In this document: piece after piece, positions 33,983-43,050 of the stretch
How positions within the stretch are numbered: position 1 is the first letter of the stretch
Layout of the letters: each line of letters opens with the position of its first letter
Assembly (NCBI GenBank): GCA_041394725.1
Contig: JAWKHR010000035.1
Coordinates: 4,460 to 68,459 of the forward strand
Source: JAWKHR01 sp041394725
GTDB lineage: Bacteria > Acidobacteriota > Vicinamibacteria > Vicinamibacterales > SCN-69-37
DNA: 64,000 bases
Direction of reading: 5' to 3'
Made by a program: the position numbers and the translations under genes
Notes under the pieces: model-generated
Told to the model about the DNA's origin: nothing
The model's database searches: none
Seen by the model: the letters and a program-made list of their open reading frames with translations, nothing else

Positions 33983-35600
33983 GCGCGTCGTTCGGCGGGT
34001 AGATCCGCTCGATCTCGGCGATCTCGCGCGCGACGTCCTCGGCCGACCAGCCGAGCGGGCCCGCCATGGCCGCCGCCGCGCGCTCCAGGGCCGCGCGACC
34101 GGGATGCCCGGCCGATCCGAGCGGCGTGCGCCGCAGGACGGCGTCGGTGAGCGTGCGCGCCGACGCGTGTTCGGCCGCGTAGGAGAACTCGCCGGTCAGG
34201 TAGGGCTGATCGTCGGTGAGCCGATCGAGTGCCTGCCGCTCGATGGCGTGCGTCACGACCGCCACGGCTTCGGTGCTGTACCAGCTCGTGAGGTGTTCCC
34301 GCACGTCGCGATCGAGATCCAGGCGATGCTCCCGGAGCGCCTCGGTCAGGCGCCCCTCGCCGTCTGCGATGCCGGCGTAAGGCAGCGGCACGGACGCGGT
34401 CCGGCAGCGCCCGGCGTGGCGGCCGAGCTCGGCCAGGACGGCGTTGACGGCGGCTTCGGCCGCGGTGCGGGCGTTCGTGTACTTCACGCCGACGAGCGAG
34501 ACGAGACCTCGCGTCCCCTGGCGCGCGTGTCGGATGATGCGCGTGTCGGCGAGCAGTTCGGCCCGGCCGCGTCGTGTCGTGGCGGGGACGAGCCCGTGGT
34601 GCACGAGCCGGACGTCGGTGGCCTGGACGTCGAGGGCCCGGAAGGTCGCCTGGATGTCCGAGAGGAACGCCTCGACGGCCTCGATGGGCGGGCGCGGTTC
34701 ATCCGGGCCGACGAAGGCCGTGGACTGGTGGGTGCCGACGAGCACGAACCCGCGCCAGGGCACGGCCGTCAGCGTGCGGCCGGACGGGCCCCGCGCGGCG
34801 GTGGCGATGTCGCGGGCCGGCCGATCGACCAGCAGGTTCATGGCCCGGAGCAGCGGCGGGGCGCCGGACGCCCCGAACGCCTCGAGCAGCGGTCCGAGCG
34901 CGCTGCCGGCGGCCAGCAGCGTCACGCGCGCCGGCACGTCGAGTTCCCGGCCGGTCAGCTCGTCCCGCACGCGCGCCCCCGCGACGGCGGCGCCTTCGCG
35001 CAGCGGCGCCACGGCACGGGCGTGGTTCGCGAGCACGGCGCCCGCGTCGCGCGCGGCGAGCGCCACGGTCCACGTCAGGCGATCCGGGTGCTTCGCCTGG
35101 TAGTCGTACCAGACGGCGCCGCCCGCGAGCCGCTGTCCGTCGATGCCGGGAAACAGGCGGCGCGTGGCCGCCGCCGATTCGAGCCGCGCGCGCGGCAGGT
35201 GCAGTTCGGGAGAGACACCGGTGTTGCGGCCGCGGCCCAGCAGGTCGTAGGCACGGAAGCCCGCGCGCAGCACGAGCGGCGATCGCTTCGTGAACCGGTA
35301 GGTGCCGACCAGGAAGGGCAGCGGCCGCACCAGGTGCGGGGCGATGTGGGCCCACGTCCGCCGCTCGTGGATCTGGCGGCGAGCCTTCAGCAGGCGCCCG
35401 CGCTCCAGTTCGCGCAGGCCGCCGTGCAGCGTGCGCTGGTGGTTGAACGACAGCCCGCCCCCGAAGTCGGCTGCCTCGACGAGGCCGACCCGCAGGCCGC
35501 GCTGGGCGGCGTCATAGGCCGCGAACAGCCCGTGCACGCCGCCGCCGACGACGAGCAGGTCGAGCGGGTCTCGGGTGAGTGCGTCCAGATCTCGCGTCAA
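33960..35600 (-). CDS. GlpD-like glycerol-3-phosphate dehydrogenase/oxidase family
   Basis: A 546-residue FAD oxidoreductase of the GlpD family, which oxidises glycerol-3-phosphate and passes electrons to quinone. The N-terminal Rossmann fold is VVGGGVHGLFAAYDAA with VEAADF after it. The next motif is SFNHQRTLHGGLRELE, where canonical GlpD has S-x2-S-T-K-L before HGGLRYLE, so this is a divergent branch. VGVKYTNARTAAEAAVN and the helical C-terminal DAO_C domain (LTDAVLRRTPLGSAG) are present. It ends by overlapping the barrel gene by 23 bases, and its start is 35 bases from the divergent methyltransferase gene. Confidence 0.78.
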   Translation of the reverse strand: MTRDLDALTRDPLDLLVVGGGVHGLFAAYDAAQRGLRVGLVEAADFGGGLSFNHQRTLHGGLRELERGRLLKARRQIHERRTWAHIAPHLVRPLPFLVGTYRFTKRSPLVLRAGFRAYDLLGRGRNTGVSPELHLPRARLESAAATRRLFPGIDGQRLAGGAVWYDYQAKHPDRLTWTVALAARDAGAVLANHARAVAPLREGAAVAGARVRDELTGRELDVPARVTLLAAGSALGPLLEAFGASGAPPLLRAMNLLVDRPARDIATAARGPSGRTLTAVPWRGFVLVGTHQSTAFVGPDEPRPPIEAVEAFLSDIQATFRALDVQATDVRLVHHGLVPATTRRGRAELLADTRIIRHARQGTRGLVSLVGVKYTNARTAAEAAVNAVLAELGRHAGRCRTASVPLPYAGIADGEGRLTEALREHRLDLDRDVREHLTSWYSTEAVAVVTHAIERQALDRLTDDQPYLTGEFSYAAEHASARTLTDAVLRRTPLGSAGHPGRAALERAAAAMAGPLGWSAEDVAREIAEIERIYPPNDALTGRRTL

Positions 35601-35619
35601 GAGGGTCCCCGGTTGCGCC

Positions 35620-35625
35620 TATAGT
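35620..35625 (+). promoter_or_regulatory. Candidate -10 element TATAGT
   Basis: TATAGT lies 10 bases before the ATG at 35635 in the gap from the divergent GlpD-like gene. No good -35 is visible. If used, the transcript would be almost leaderless. Confidence 0.3.
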
Positions 35626-35634
35626 AGTCGGCCG

Positions 35635-36399
35635 ATGCCCACGCCCACGAGCGCCGATGTCCGCGCCTACTGGAACCACCGCATCCACGACCTCGAGATT
35701 TCGTCGCACGAGCCGGGGTCCCGCGGCTTCTTCGCGGACCTCGATGCCTACCACTTCGAGAAGCTCCACCACCTGCTGCGCCTCGTGGATTTCGAGGCGT
35801 GGCGCGGACGCGACGTATTAGACGTGGGATGCGGCGCCGGGGTTGAGGTCGTCCGCTTCGCCCGCGGCGGGGCCCGGACCGTGGGGGTGGATCTGGCCGA
35901 CTCGGCCACCGCGCTGACCCGTGAGAACCTGGCGCAGCAGGGCCTCCGCGCCGGCGTCGTCACCGCCGACGGCGAGGCGCTCCCGTTCCCCGACGCGGCC
36001 TTCGATTTCGTCTACGCGCATGGCGTGGTCCAGTACGCCGCCGACGACCGGCGGGTCGTGGCCGAGTGCCATCGCGTGCTGCGGCCGGGCGGCGTCGCCA
36101 TGTTCCAGGTCTACAACCGGATTTCGTGGCTCCACCTGCTGTCGAAGGTGATGAAGGTGCCGCTCGAGCACGAGGACGCGCCGCGGCTGCGTCGGTACTC
36201 GATTCCCGAGTTTCGCGCCCTCGTGGCGCCCTTCGCCCGCGTCGAGATCGTGCCCGAGCGCTTCCCGGTCAGGAGCCGGCTGCACAAGGGCTGGAAGGGC
36301 GCGGTCTACAATGCCGGCTTCGTGGGCGGGTTCAACGCGCTGCCGCGCGCCTGGGTCCGTCGCTTCGGCTGGCACCTGCTGGCGTTCTGCACGAAATGA
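35635..36399 (+). CDS. Class I SAM-dependent methyltransferase
   Basis: A 254-residue methyltransferase. ATG 35635 is chosen because it begins the conserved region; an upstream start would run through the promoter. It has VRAYWNHRIHDLEIS near the N-terminus, motif I VLDVGCGAG, VGVDLADSATAL, and RVLRPGGVAMFQVYNRISW. These mark the UbiE/Methyltransf_11 group; the C-terminal basic patch (RSRLHKGWKGAVYNAGF) resembles membrane-associated lipid methyltransferases. The stop overlaps the dapF ATG (ATGA). Substrate unknown. Confidence 0.84.
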   Translation: MPTPTSADVRAYWNHRIHDLEISSHEPGSRGFFADLDAYHFEKLHHLLRLVDFEAWRGRDVLDVGCGAGVEVVRFARGGARTVGVDLADSATALTRENLAQQGLRAGVVTADGEALPFPDAAFDFVYAHGVVQYAADDRRVVAECHRVLRPGGVAMFQVYNRISWLHLLSKVMKVPLEHEDAPRLRRYSIPEFRALVAPFARVEIVPERFPVRSRLHKGWKGAVYNAGFVGGFNALPRAWVRRFGWHLLAFCTK

Positions 36400-37229
36400 G
36401 TGGCGACACGCGCACGACGGTCCGGCTCGTCAAGGCGCAGGCGCTCGGCAACGACTTCCTGCTCCATGCCGTGGACCGGCTCCCGGGGGCCGAGGCGGCG
36501 CCCCTCGCGCGCCGGCTGTGCGACCGGCACCGCGGCGTGGGCGGCGACGGCCTGATGTGCGTCGAGGCCACCGGCGCCGGCGCGCGGACCCGACTCTTCA
36601 ACGCCGACGGCGGCATCGCGGAGGTCTCGGGAAACGGCGTGCGGTGCGTCGCCGCCTGGCTGGCCCGGCAGCGCGGGCTCGTACCGGGTGGGAGCCTGAC
36701 GATCGAGACCGACGCCGGCGCAAGGCCCCTGACCCTCGTCGCCCGCGACGCCGGGCGATGGACGTTCCGCGCGGCGATGGGCGTACCGCGCGACCTGCGG
36801 GAGGTCGACCTCGACGTGGAGGGCCGGCCGGTGCGGGTCGTGACGCTCGACATGGGCAACCCGCAGTGTGTCGTGCTGGGGCCCGCGACCGACGCGCGGC
36901 TGCACGGCCTGGCGGGCGCGATCGCGCGTCACCCGCACTTCCCGGCGGGCACCAACGTGGAACTCGTGGACGTGCGCACCGCCGACAGGCTCGAGATCCT
37001 GATCTGGGAGCGCGGGGTCGGTCCCACCGAAGCGTCGGGCACCGGGGCCTGTGCCTCGGCGGTGGCCGCGGCGCGCTTTGGCGGCGCCTCCCGGGTCGCC
37101 GACGTGGCCTCGCCCGGCGGCGTGCAGCGCGTGGAGTGGACCGACGAGGGCGTGTGGCTCACCGGGTGGGCCGAGCTGGTGGCCGCCGTCGAGGCCTGGC
37201 TGCCGGACACGAGGGAGCAGGGAGCATGA
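36396..37229 (+). CDS. dapF: Diaminopimelate epimerase
   Basis: A 277-residue PLP-independent epimerase that converts LL- to meso-diaminopimelate for lysine and peptidoglycan. The two catalytic cysteines are C84 (SGNGVRC) and C219 (GTGACAS), both intact. KAQALGNDFLL and FNADGGIAEVSGNG are family motifs. ATG 36396 overlaps the methyltransferase stop, and its own stop overlaps the next ATG, so it sits mid-operon. The C-terminal 25 residues are longer than needed and acidic. No other lysine-pathway genes are nearby. Confidence 0.95.
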   Translation: MSGDTRTTVRLVKAQALGNDFLLHAVDRLPGAEAAPLARRLCDRHRGVGGDGLMCVEATGAGARTRLFNADGGIAEVSGNGVRCVAAWLARQRGLVPGGSLTIETDAGARPLTLVARDAGRWTFRAAMGVPRDLREVDLDVEGRPVRVVTLDMGNPQCVVLGPATDARLHGLAGAIARHPHFPAGTNVELVDVRTADRLEILIWERGVGPTEASGTGACASAVAAARFGGASRVADVASPGGVQRVEWTDEGVWLTGWAELVAAVEAWLPDTREQGA

Positions 37230-38752
37230 GGCGATACCACCAGGCCGCCGAAACCGGCGAGACCTACTCTCCGGCCGAGGAACAGTTCAACCGGCGCCGT
37301 CGCACGGCGGGGCTCGTCCTCGCGCCGCTGCTGTTTGCCGCGATGCTGCTGCTGCCGTTCCCGACCTTGACGCCGGAGGCGCACCGGCTCTCGGCCGTGC
37401 TCGTGCTGATGATCGTGCTCTGGATGACCGAGGCGCTGCCGCTGCCGGTCACGGCCCTCCTGGGGCCCGCGCTGGCCGTCATCCTGGGCATCACGACGGC
37501 GCGCACCGTGCTCGCGCCGTTCGCCGATCCGATCATCTTCCTGTTCATCGGCAGCTTCATGCTGGCCGAGGCGATGTTCGTGCACCGGCTGGACCGGCGG
37601 CTCGCGTTCACGGCCCTCAGCTCGCCGTGGGTCGGCTACAGCGGCCTGCGGCTGATGATCGTCTACGCGGCCGTGGGCGCCGTGCTCTCGATGTGGATGA
37701 GCAACACGGCGACGACCGCGATGCTCTTTCCGCTCGGGCTCGCCGTGCTGGCGGAGCTCGGCCGCGGGCGCAGCCACGAGAGCGGCTTCCAGCGCTACGC
37801 GATGGCGATGATGCTCGTCACCTCGTTCGCGGCGTCGATTGGCGGGATGGCGACGCCGGTCGGCACGCCGCCGAACCTGATCGGCCGCCGGTTCCTGAGC
37901 GAGCTGGCCGGCATCAACGTGAGCTTCGCCGGCTGGATGACGCTCGGCCTGCCGATCGCGCTCGTCACGCTGGGCGTGCTCGCGGTCTGGATGCTCGTGC
38001 CGAGCGGCCGGCTGATCAACCTCACCGAGGAGGCCCGGGCCGCCGTGGACGCCGAGCGGCGGAAGCTCGGGCCGGTCTCGCCGGGCGAGCGCAACGTGAT
38101 GATCGCGTTCGGCGTGACCGTCGCGCTCTGGATCGTGCCGGGGCTCCTGCAGATCGTGCTGGGTGCGTCGAATCCCGTCGTCAGCCGCCTGACCGCCTGG
38201 TTTCCCGAGGCGATTGCCGCCCTCGTCGGCGCCATCCTGCTGTTCCTGCTGCCGGTGGACTGGCGCACGCGCCGCTTCACGCTCACCTGGGAGGAAGCGG
38301 CGGGGATCGACTGGGGCATCATCCTGCTCTTCGGCGGCGGGCTGGCGATGGGGCAGCTCGCCGACGCGACCGGCCTGTCGGACGCGCTCGGAAAGTGGGT
38401 GGCCACGGAGTTCCCGACGGCGGGCGAGACCGGCCTGACGCTGGTGTTCACGGCGGTGGCCATCCTGATGTCCGAGGCGGCCTCGAACACCGCCTCGGCG
38501 AACATCATCGTCCCGACCGCGGTCGCGGTCTCGACCGCCGCCGGCGTGTCGCCGCTCGCGCCGGCCCTCGGCGCCACGTTCGGCGCGAGCATGGGCTTCA
38601 TGATGCCCATCTCGACGCCGCCGAACGCGATCGTCTACAGCAGCGGCTACATCCCGATCGGCCGGATGATGCGCGCCGGCATCGTGCTCGACGTCATCGG
38701 CTACGTCGTCATCGTCATCGCGGTGCTCGGGCTGTCATCGTTCCTGCGATAG
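37226..38752 (+). CDS. SLC13/DASS family anion:sodium symporter
   Basis: A 508-residue membrane transporter of the divalent-anion:Na+ symporter family (CitT/SLC13). It has the two conserved SNT motifs: MWMSNTATTAML in the first half and EAASNTASANIIVP in the second, which form substrate and sodium sites. LWMTEALPLPVTALLGPAL and IFLFIGSFMLAEAM are also typical. The N-terminal 30 residues are cytosolic and charged. ATG 37226 overlaps the dapF stop. Substrate is likely a dicarboxylate or similar anion, which cannot be decided from sequence. A hairpin follows directly after the stop. Confidence 0.9.
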   Translation: MRRYHQAAETGETYSPAEEQFNRRRRTAGLVLAPLLFAAMLLLPFPTLTPEAHRLSAVLVLMIVLWMTEALPLPVTALLGPALAVILGITTARTVLAPFADPIIFLFIGSFMLAEAMFVHRLDRRLAFTALSSPWVGYSGLRLMIVYAAVGAVLSMWMSNTATTAMLFPLGLAVLAELGRGRSHESGFQRYAMAMMLVTSFAASIGGMATPVGTPPNLIGRRFLSELAGINVSFAGWMTLGLPIALVTLGVLAVWMLVPSGRLINLTEEARAAVDAERRKLGPVSPGERNVMIAFGVTVALWIVPGLLQIVLGASNPVVSRLTAWFPEAIAALVGAILLFLLPVDWRTRRFTLTWEEAAGIDWGIILLFGGGLAMGQLADATGLSDALGKWVATEFPTAGETGLTLVFTAVAILMSEAASNTASANIIVPTAVAVSTAAGVSPLAPALGATFGASMGFMMPISTPPNAIVYSSGYIPIGRMMRAGIVLDVIGYVVIVIAVLGLSSFLR

Positions 38753-38758
38753 GCCCGC

Positions 38759-38787
38759 GGGCGCGCGTGCGCCGTGGACGCGCGCCC
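38759..38787 (+). terminator. Terminator-like hairpin after the SLC13 gene
   Basis: A 10-bp perfect stem (GGGCGCGCGT with ACGCGCGCCC) encloses a nine-base loop, beginning seven bases after the TAG stop. There is no T-tract, so termination would depend on the stem alone. Confidence 0.45.
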
Positions 38788-38957
38788 GGGTGCGGTTTCG
38801 CACAGCAGCCGGCCCGGGAGATTGCAGAAACTCCGTACGGCGCCCTCGGGCACGGCGCTCCCGGGCCCCCGGGCATCCCGACGGGGCGCGACGGTTCTTG
38901 CATCACGTCGTCGCCGGGAGTCCGCCGCGCCGCGTCGCGGCGGCGGGAGGCGGCGCG

Positions 38958-39638
38958 TTGAAGGATCTCGGACCCGACGACCGGCCACGCGAGAAGCTGG
39001 ACCGCCTGGGCGCCCGCGCGCTCGGCGACAACGAGCTGCTGGCCGTGCTCGTCGGCCACGGCACGGCGGGCGTGAGCGCCCTGGCCGTCGCCAACCAGCT
39101 GCTGGCGGCGGCGGGCGGCGCCACGGGCCTGACGCGCCTGAGTCGCGACGAACTGCGCGCGACGCCGGGCATCGGTGGCGCGGTCGCGGCGCGAGTCCTG
39201 GCCGGCGTCGAGCTCGGCCGTCGCACGCTCACGCGCCCGCCGGCGGAGCGTCCGCAGGTGCTCGGGCCGCGCGATCTCGCCGAGCTCCTGCTGCCGTCGC
39301 ACGGCGCCGGATCGGTCGAGCAGTTCGGCGTGGTGCTGCTCGACGCGCGGCAGCGCGTCCTGCGGGTGGTGGTCGTGTCGACGGGTTCGGTCGACGCCAG
39401 CGTGGCGCAGCCGCGCGACGTCTTCCGCCCCGCCATCGCGGCCGGCGCGGTCGGCGTCGTCCTGTTCCATAATCATCCGTCCGGCGATCCCACGCCATCA
39501 CCAGAAGACGTGGCGCTCACGGGTCGCCTGTTCGACGCCGGTCGCCTGCTCGGGATCGAGGTGCTCGATCACATCGTGCTCGCCGATGCGACCTATTGCT
39601 CGATTCGCCATTCCGGAGGCGTGAAATGGCCCGCGTGA
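38958..39638 (+). CDS. radC: RadC-family JAB-domain protein
   Basis: A 226-residue protein of the RadC (DUF2466) family. TTG 38958 is chosen because GGGAGG precedes it by seven bases, and the predicted start LKDLGPDDRPREKL matches the family's usual beginning. An HhH-like region (LRATPGIGGAVAARVLAG) precedes the JAMM metal-binding motif HNHPSGDPTPSPED. The acidic residue and His ligands are intact. The old link to DNA repair has not been confirmed for the family. It overlaps larC by 13 bases. The upstream 200 bases hold no other gene. Confidence 0.9.
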   Translation: MKDLGPDDRPREKLDRLGARALGDNELLAVLVGHGTAGVSALAVANQLLAAAGGATGLTRLSRDELRATPGIGGAVAARVLAGVELGRRTLTRPPAERPQVLGPRDLAELLLPSHGAGSVEQFGVVLLDARQRVLRVVVVSTGSVDASVAQPRDVFRPAIAAGAVGVVLFHNHPSGDPTPSPEDVALTGRLFDAGRLLGIEVLDHIVLADATYCSIRHSGGVKWPA

Positions 39639-41017
39639 TGTACCTCGACTGCTTTTCCGGCATCGCCGGCGACATGTTCCTGGCCGCTCTGATCGATGCC
39701 GGCCTGCCGGTCGAGGAACTGCGGCGGGCCCTGGGGAGCCTGGGCCTGGAGTGCGACCTCGAGGTGACGCGGGTCCTGCGCGCGGGCATCCGGGCCACGC
39801 ACGTGCGCGTCGTGTCCACGTCGGCGTCCCCCGTGCGGCCCGTGCGGCAGGACGAGCCGGACGGCCACGACCACCGCCACGGCCACGATGACGCGCAGGA
39901 CCATCATCACGGGCACCACCACCATCACGGCGAGGGGCATGGTCACGCCCACGGCCACGGTCACGCGCACGACGAACACCACGCCCACGGTCACCATCAC
40001 GGCCACGAGCACCACTCGCTCGCCGAGATCGAGGAGCGGATCGATCGCTCCTCGCTGTCGGCGGCCGGCAAGGCGCGGGCAACAGGACTGTTCCGGCGAC
40101 TGGCCGAGGCCGAGGCCGCGATCCACGACATGCCGCTCGAACGCGTCCACCTGCACGAGGTCGGCGCGCTCGACTCGATCGTGGACGTGGTGGGCGCGGT
40201 CCATGCCATGGAGTGGCTGGGCATCGAGGATGTGGTCTCGTCGCCGCTCAACGTCGGCGGGGGGCGCGTGGAGATTGCCCACGGGCGCTTCCCGGTGCCC
40301 GCGCCGGCCACGCTGCGCCTGCTCGGCGGCGTGCCCGTCTACGACGGCGGCCCGGATACCGAGCTCGTCACGCCGACCGGTGCGCTCCTCGCCTCCGGCT
40401 ACGCGCGGGCCTTCGGCGCCCTGCCGGCCATGGTGCCGGAGCGGATCGGCTACGGCGCGGGCACGAAGGACCTCGGACGCGTGCCGAACGTGCTGCGCGT
40501 GGTCATCGGCGAGCGGGTGTCGCGCCAGGCGCCGGCCGCCGGGCCCGGGGGCGACTCGGAGGAGGACGTCGTGGTCCGCATCGAGTGCGAGATCGACGAC
40601 ATGAACCCGCAGATTTTCGGCGCGGTCGGCGACCGGCTGCTCGAGGCGGGCGCGCTCGACGTCTTCCTGACGCCCGTGCACATGAAGAAGGGCCGGCCAG
40701 GCACGCTGCTGACCGTGCTCGCGCCGGAGCGCCTGCGGGCGTCCCTCTGCGACCGGATCTTCCGCGAGACCACGACGATCGGCCTCCGCTTCGACCGGGT
40801 CGGCCGCGAGACCCTGGCGCGGCGGTGGGTCGAGGTGCAGATCGCCGGCGGCCCGGTGCGGATCAAGGTCGCCAGCCGGGGCGACGAAGTGCTCAATGCC
40901 GCGCCCGAGTTCGAGGACTGCCTGCGCGTGGCGACCGCGACGGGGCGGCCGGTGAAGACGGTCGTGGCCGAGGCCGTCGAGGCCTGGGCCGCCGCGCGGG
41001 ACCAGCAGGATCGCTAG
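39626..41017 (+). CDS. larC: LarC-type nickel insertion protein with His-rich tract
   Basis: A 463-residue protein of the LarC family (DUF111), which inserts nickel into the pyridinium-thioacid cofactor of lactate racemase by a CTP-dependent reaction. ATG 39626 follows GGAGG by six bases. It begins MYLDCFSGIAGDMFLAALIDAG, the family N-terminus. Residues 81-130 contain 27 His, a probable Ni store or delivery tail. HEVGALDSIVDVVGAVHA, YDGGPDTELVTPTGALLA and CEIDDMNPQIFG follow. LarC1 and LarC2 regions are in one uninterrupted frame, unlike species that need a programmed frameshift. No larB, larE or larA lies in the window. Confidence 0.92.
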   Translation: MARVMYLDCFSGIAGDMFLAALIDAGLPVEELRRALGSLGLECDLEVTRVLRAGIRATHVRVVSTSASPVRPVRQDEPDGHDHRHGHDDAQDHHHGHHHHHGEGHGHAHGHGHAHDEHHAHGHHHGHEHHSLAEIEERIDRSSLSAAGKARATGLFRRLAEAEAAIHDMPLERVHLHEVGALDSIVDVVGAVHAMEWLGIEDVVSSPLNVGGGRVEIAHGRFPVPAPATLRLLGGVPVYDGGPDTELVTPTGALLASGYARAFGALPAMVPERIGYGAGTKDLGRVPNVLRVVIGERVSRQAPAAGPGGDSEEDVVVRIECEIDDMNPQIFGAVGDRLLEAGALDVFLTPVHMKKGRPGTLLTVLAPERLRASLCDRIFRETTTIGLRFDRVGRETLARRWVEVQIAGGPVRIKVASRGDEVLNAAPEFEDCLRVATATGRPVKTVVAEAVEAWAAARDQQDR

Positions 41018-41060
41018 TCCGGTAGAATGGGGGACTCCGGTCGGGACGGCCGGCGTTCCC

Positions 41061-43040
41061 ATGGCGCGCTTCTACCTCACGACGGCAATCGACTACGTCA
41101 ACAACCGCCCGCACCTGGGCACCGCCTACGAGAAGATCGCGGCGGACGTCATCGCGCGGTACCGCCGCCTGGCGGGCGACGACGTGCGGTTCGTCATGGG
41201 GAACGACGAGCACTCGCAGAACGTCTTCCGCCGCGCCCGCGAGCTGGGCCTGGAGCCGCTGGCTTACTGCGATCGGATGGAGGCCGAGTTCCGCGACGTC
41301 TGGCGCCGCCTCGACCTCTCGTTCGACGACTTCATCCGGACCTCCCAGCCGCGCCATCGCCGGGCCGTCGAGACGCTGGCGCAGCGGTCCTTCGACGCCG
41401 GCGACATCTACGAGGGGCTCTACGAGGGCTGGTACTGCGTCTCGTGCGAGGCCTTCAAGCAGGAGAAGGATCTGGTGGACGGGCTCTGTCCCATTCACCG
41501 CCTGAAGCCGGAGTGGATCAAGGAGCGGAACTACTTCTTCCGCCTGTCCGCCTTCCGCGACCGGCTGCTCGCGCACTACGCGGCGCATCCGGAGTTCGTC
41601 GCGCCCGAGTCGCGCCGCAACGAGATGCTGCGCCTCATCGAGGCGGGCCTCGAGGACATCTCGGTGAGCCGCGCGGGGCAGTCGTGGGGCATCCCGCTGC
41701 CGTTCGACCCGGCCAGCGTCGCCTACGTGTGGTACGACGCGCTCATCAACTACGCGGCGGCGGTGGGCCTCGGCCACGACCCGGCGATGTTCGAGACCTG
41801 GTGGCCTGCGAACCTGCACGTCATCGGCAAGGACATCACGCGCTTCCACTGCGTCGTGTGGCCGGCGATGCTGATGAGTGCCGGGCTGGCGCTGCCGCGC
41901 CAGGTCTTCGGCCACGGGTGGGTGCTGATCAAGGGCGAGAAGATGAGCAAGTCGCTCGGCACGGTCCTCGACCCGCTCGAGGCCGCCGACCGTTTCGGCC
42001 CGGATCCGCTGCGCCTGTACCTGACGAAGGAAATCGTCTTCGGCTCCGACGGCGACTTCACGTGGGATCGGTTCGAGGAGAAGTACAACGTCGACCTGGC
42101 GAACAACCTCGGCAACCTGGTGAACCGCGTGACGGCCATGGCCGACCGCTACCGCGCGGGGCGCCTGTCGGCCGCGCCGATCAACGAACGGCTCCGTGAC
42201 GCCGTCGGGACGGCGACCGCCGCCTATGCCTCGGCGATGGATGACCTCGCCCTCGAACGGGCGGCGGCCCAGGCGTTCCGCGTCGTGGACGCCACCAACG
42301 AGTTCATCGCCTCGAGCGAGCCCTGGAACCTCGCCCGGCGCGACGAGGACGCCGCGGCGCTCGACGCCGTGCTCTGGTCCTCGGCCGAGGCGCTGCGCAT
42401 CGCGGCCGTGCTGCTCTCGCCGGTCATGCCCGCCTCGAGCGGCGAGATGCTCGACCGGCTCGGCACGAGCGGCACGGGGCTGCGGTTCGCCGCCGACACC
42501 GCGTTCGTCACCGGCGGCGAGCGCCAGACGTCACGCCGGCCGGCCATGTGGCCCCGGCTCGAGGAAGCCTCCACCGCCACGCTCACCACGAAGGAGTCCC
42601 GTGTGACCGATCAGCAGAATCCCGCTCCCGCCGCGCCCGCCACGGCGCCCGCCAGTCCGGCGGCCGCGCCCCCGGCCACCCAGGCGGCCCCGGCGCCGGC
42701 CGTGCCTCAGGCCGACCGGATCACCATCGACGACTTCATGAAGGTCGAGCTGCGCGTCGCGAAGGTGCTGACCGCCGAGCGGGTGCCGAACTCGAAGAAG
42801 CTGATGAAGCTCCAGGTCGACCTCGGGACGGAGCAGCGCACCCTGGTCGCCGGCATCGCCGAGGCCTACGAGGCCGAGGCCTTGGTCGGCCGCCACGTCG
42901 TCGTCGTCGCCAACCTCAAGCCGGCGAAGCTGATGGGCATCGAGTCGAACGGCATGGTGCTCGCCGCGAGCCCGGACGGCGGCAAGCCGATCCTCGTGGG
43001 ATTCGACCCGGCGCCCGCGCCGGGCACCCGCGTGCGGTAG
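41061..43040 (+). CDS. metG: Methionyl-tRNA synthetase with C-terminal tRNA-binding domain
   Basis: A 659-residue enzyme that charges tRNA-Met. The HIGH motif appears as HLGT (residues 18-21), KMSKS is at 294-298, and a zinc knuckle (CVSCEAF, CPIH) lies in between. After the anticodon-binding helices an Ala/Pro-rich linker (about 520-552) leads to an EMAP/Trbp111-like domain (VELRVAKVLTAERVPNSKKL, GIESNGMVLAAS). At the linker's start an internal AAGGAG and in-frame GTG could begin a separate 145-residue protein. TAGAAT at 41023 is a possible -10 without a good -35. tatD follows 10 bases later. Confidence 0.95.
   Translation: MARFYLTTAIDYVNNRPHLGTAYEKIAADVIARYRRLAGDDVRFVMGNDEHSQNVFRRARELGLEPLAYCDRMEAEFRDVWRRLDLSFDDFIRTSQPRHRRAVETLAQRSFDAGDIYEGLYEGWYCVSCEAFKQEKDLVDGLCPIHRLKPEWIKERNYFFRLSAFRDRLLAHYAAHPEFVAPESRRNEMLRLIEAGLEDISVSRAGQSWGIPLPFDPASVAYVWYDALINYAAAVGLGHDPAMFETWWPANLHVIGKDITRFHCVVWPAMLMSAGLALPRQVFGHGWVLIKGEKMSKSLGTVLDPLEAADRFGPDPLRLYLTKEIVFGSDGDFTWDRFEEKYNVDLANNLGNLVNRVTAMADRYRAGRLSAAPINERLRDAVGTATAAYASAMDDLALERAAAQAFRVVDATNEFIASSEPWNLARRDEDAAALDAVLWSSAEALRIAAVLLSPVMPASSGEMLDRLGTSGTGLRFAADTAFVTGGERQTSRRPAMWPRLEEASTATLTTKESRVTDQQNPAPAAPATAPASPAAAPPATQAAPAPAVPQADRITIDDFMKVELRVAKVLTAERVPNSKKLMKLQVDLGTEQRTLVAGIAEAYEAEALVGRHVVVVANLKPAKLMGIESNGMVLAASPDGGKPILVGFDPAPAPGTRVR
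42591..42605 (+). promoter_or_regulatory. Internal ribosome-binding site and GTG within metG
   Basis: AAGGAG (42591-42596) is followed after six bases by an in-frame GTG (42603-42605), exactly where the catalytic part ends and the Ala/Pro linker to the tRNA-binding domain begins. Translation here would give a free 145-residue tRNA-binding protein. Confidence 0.5.
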
Positions 43041-43050
43041 ACGGCTCGAC

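Noticed and set aside
39880..40015. Tandem repeat or CRISPR-like array
   Set aside because: The repeated cac/cat triplets encode the His-rich tract of LarC in frame; no spacers or direct repeats of CRISPR length.
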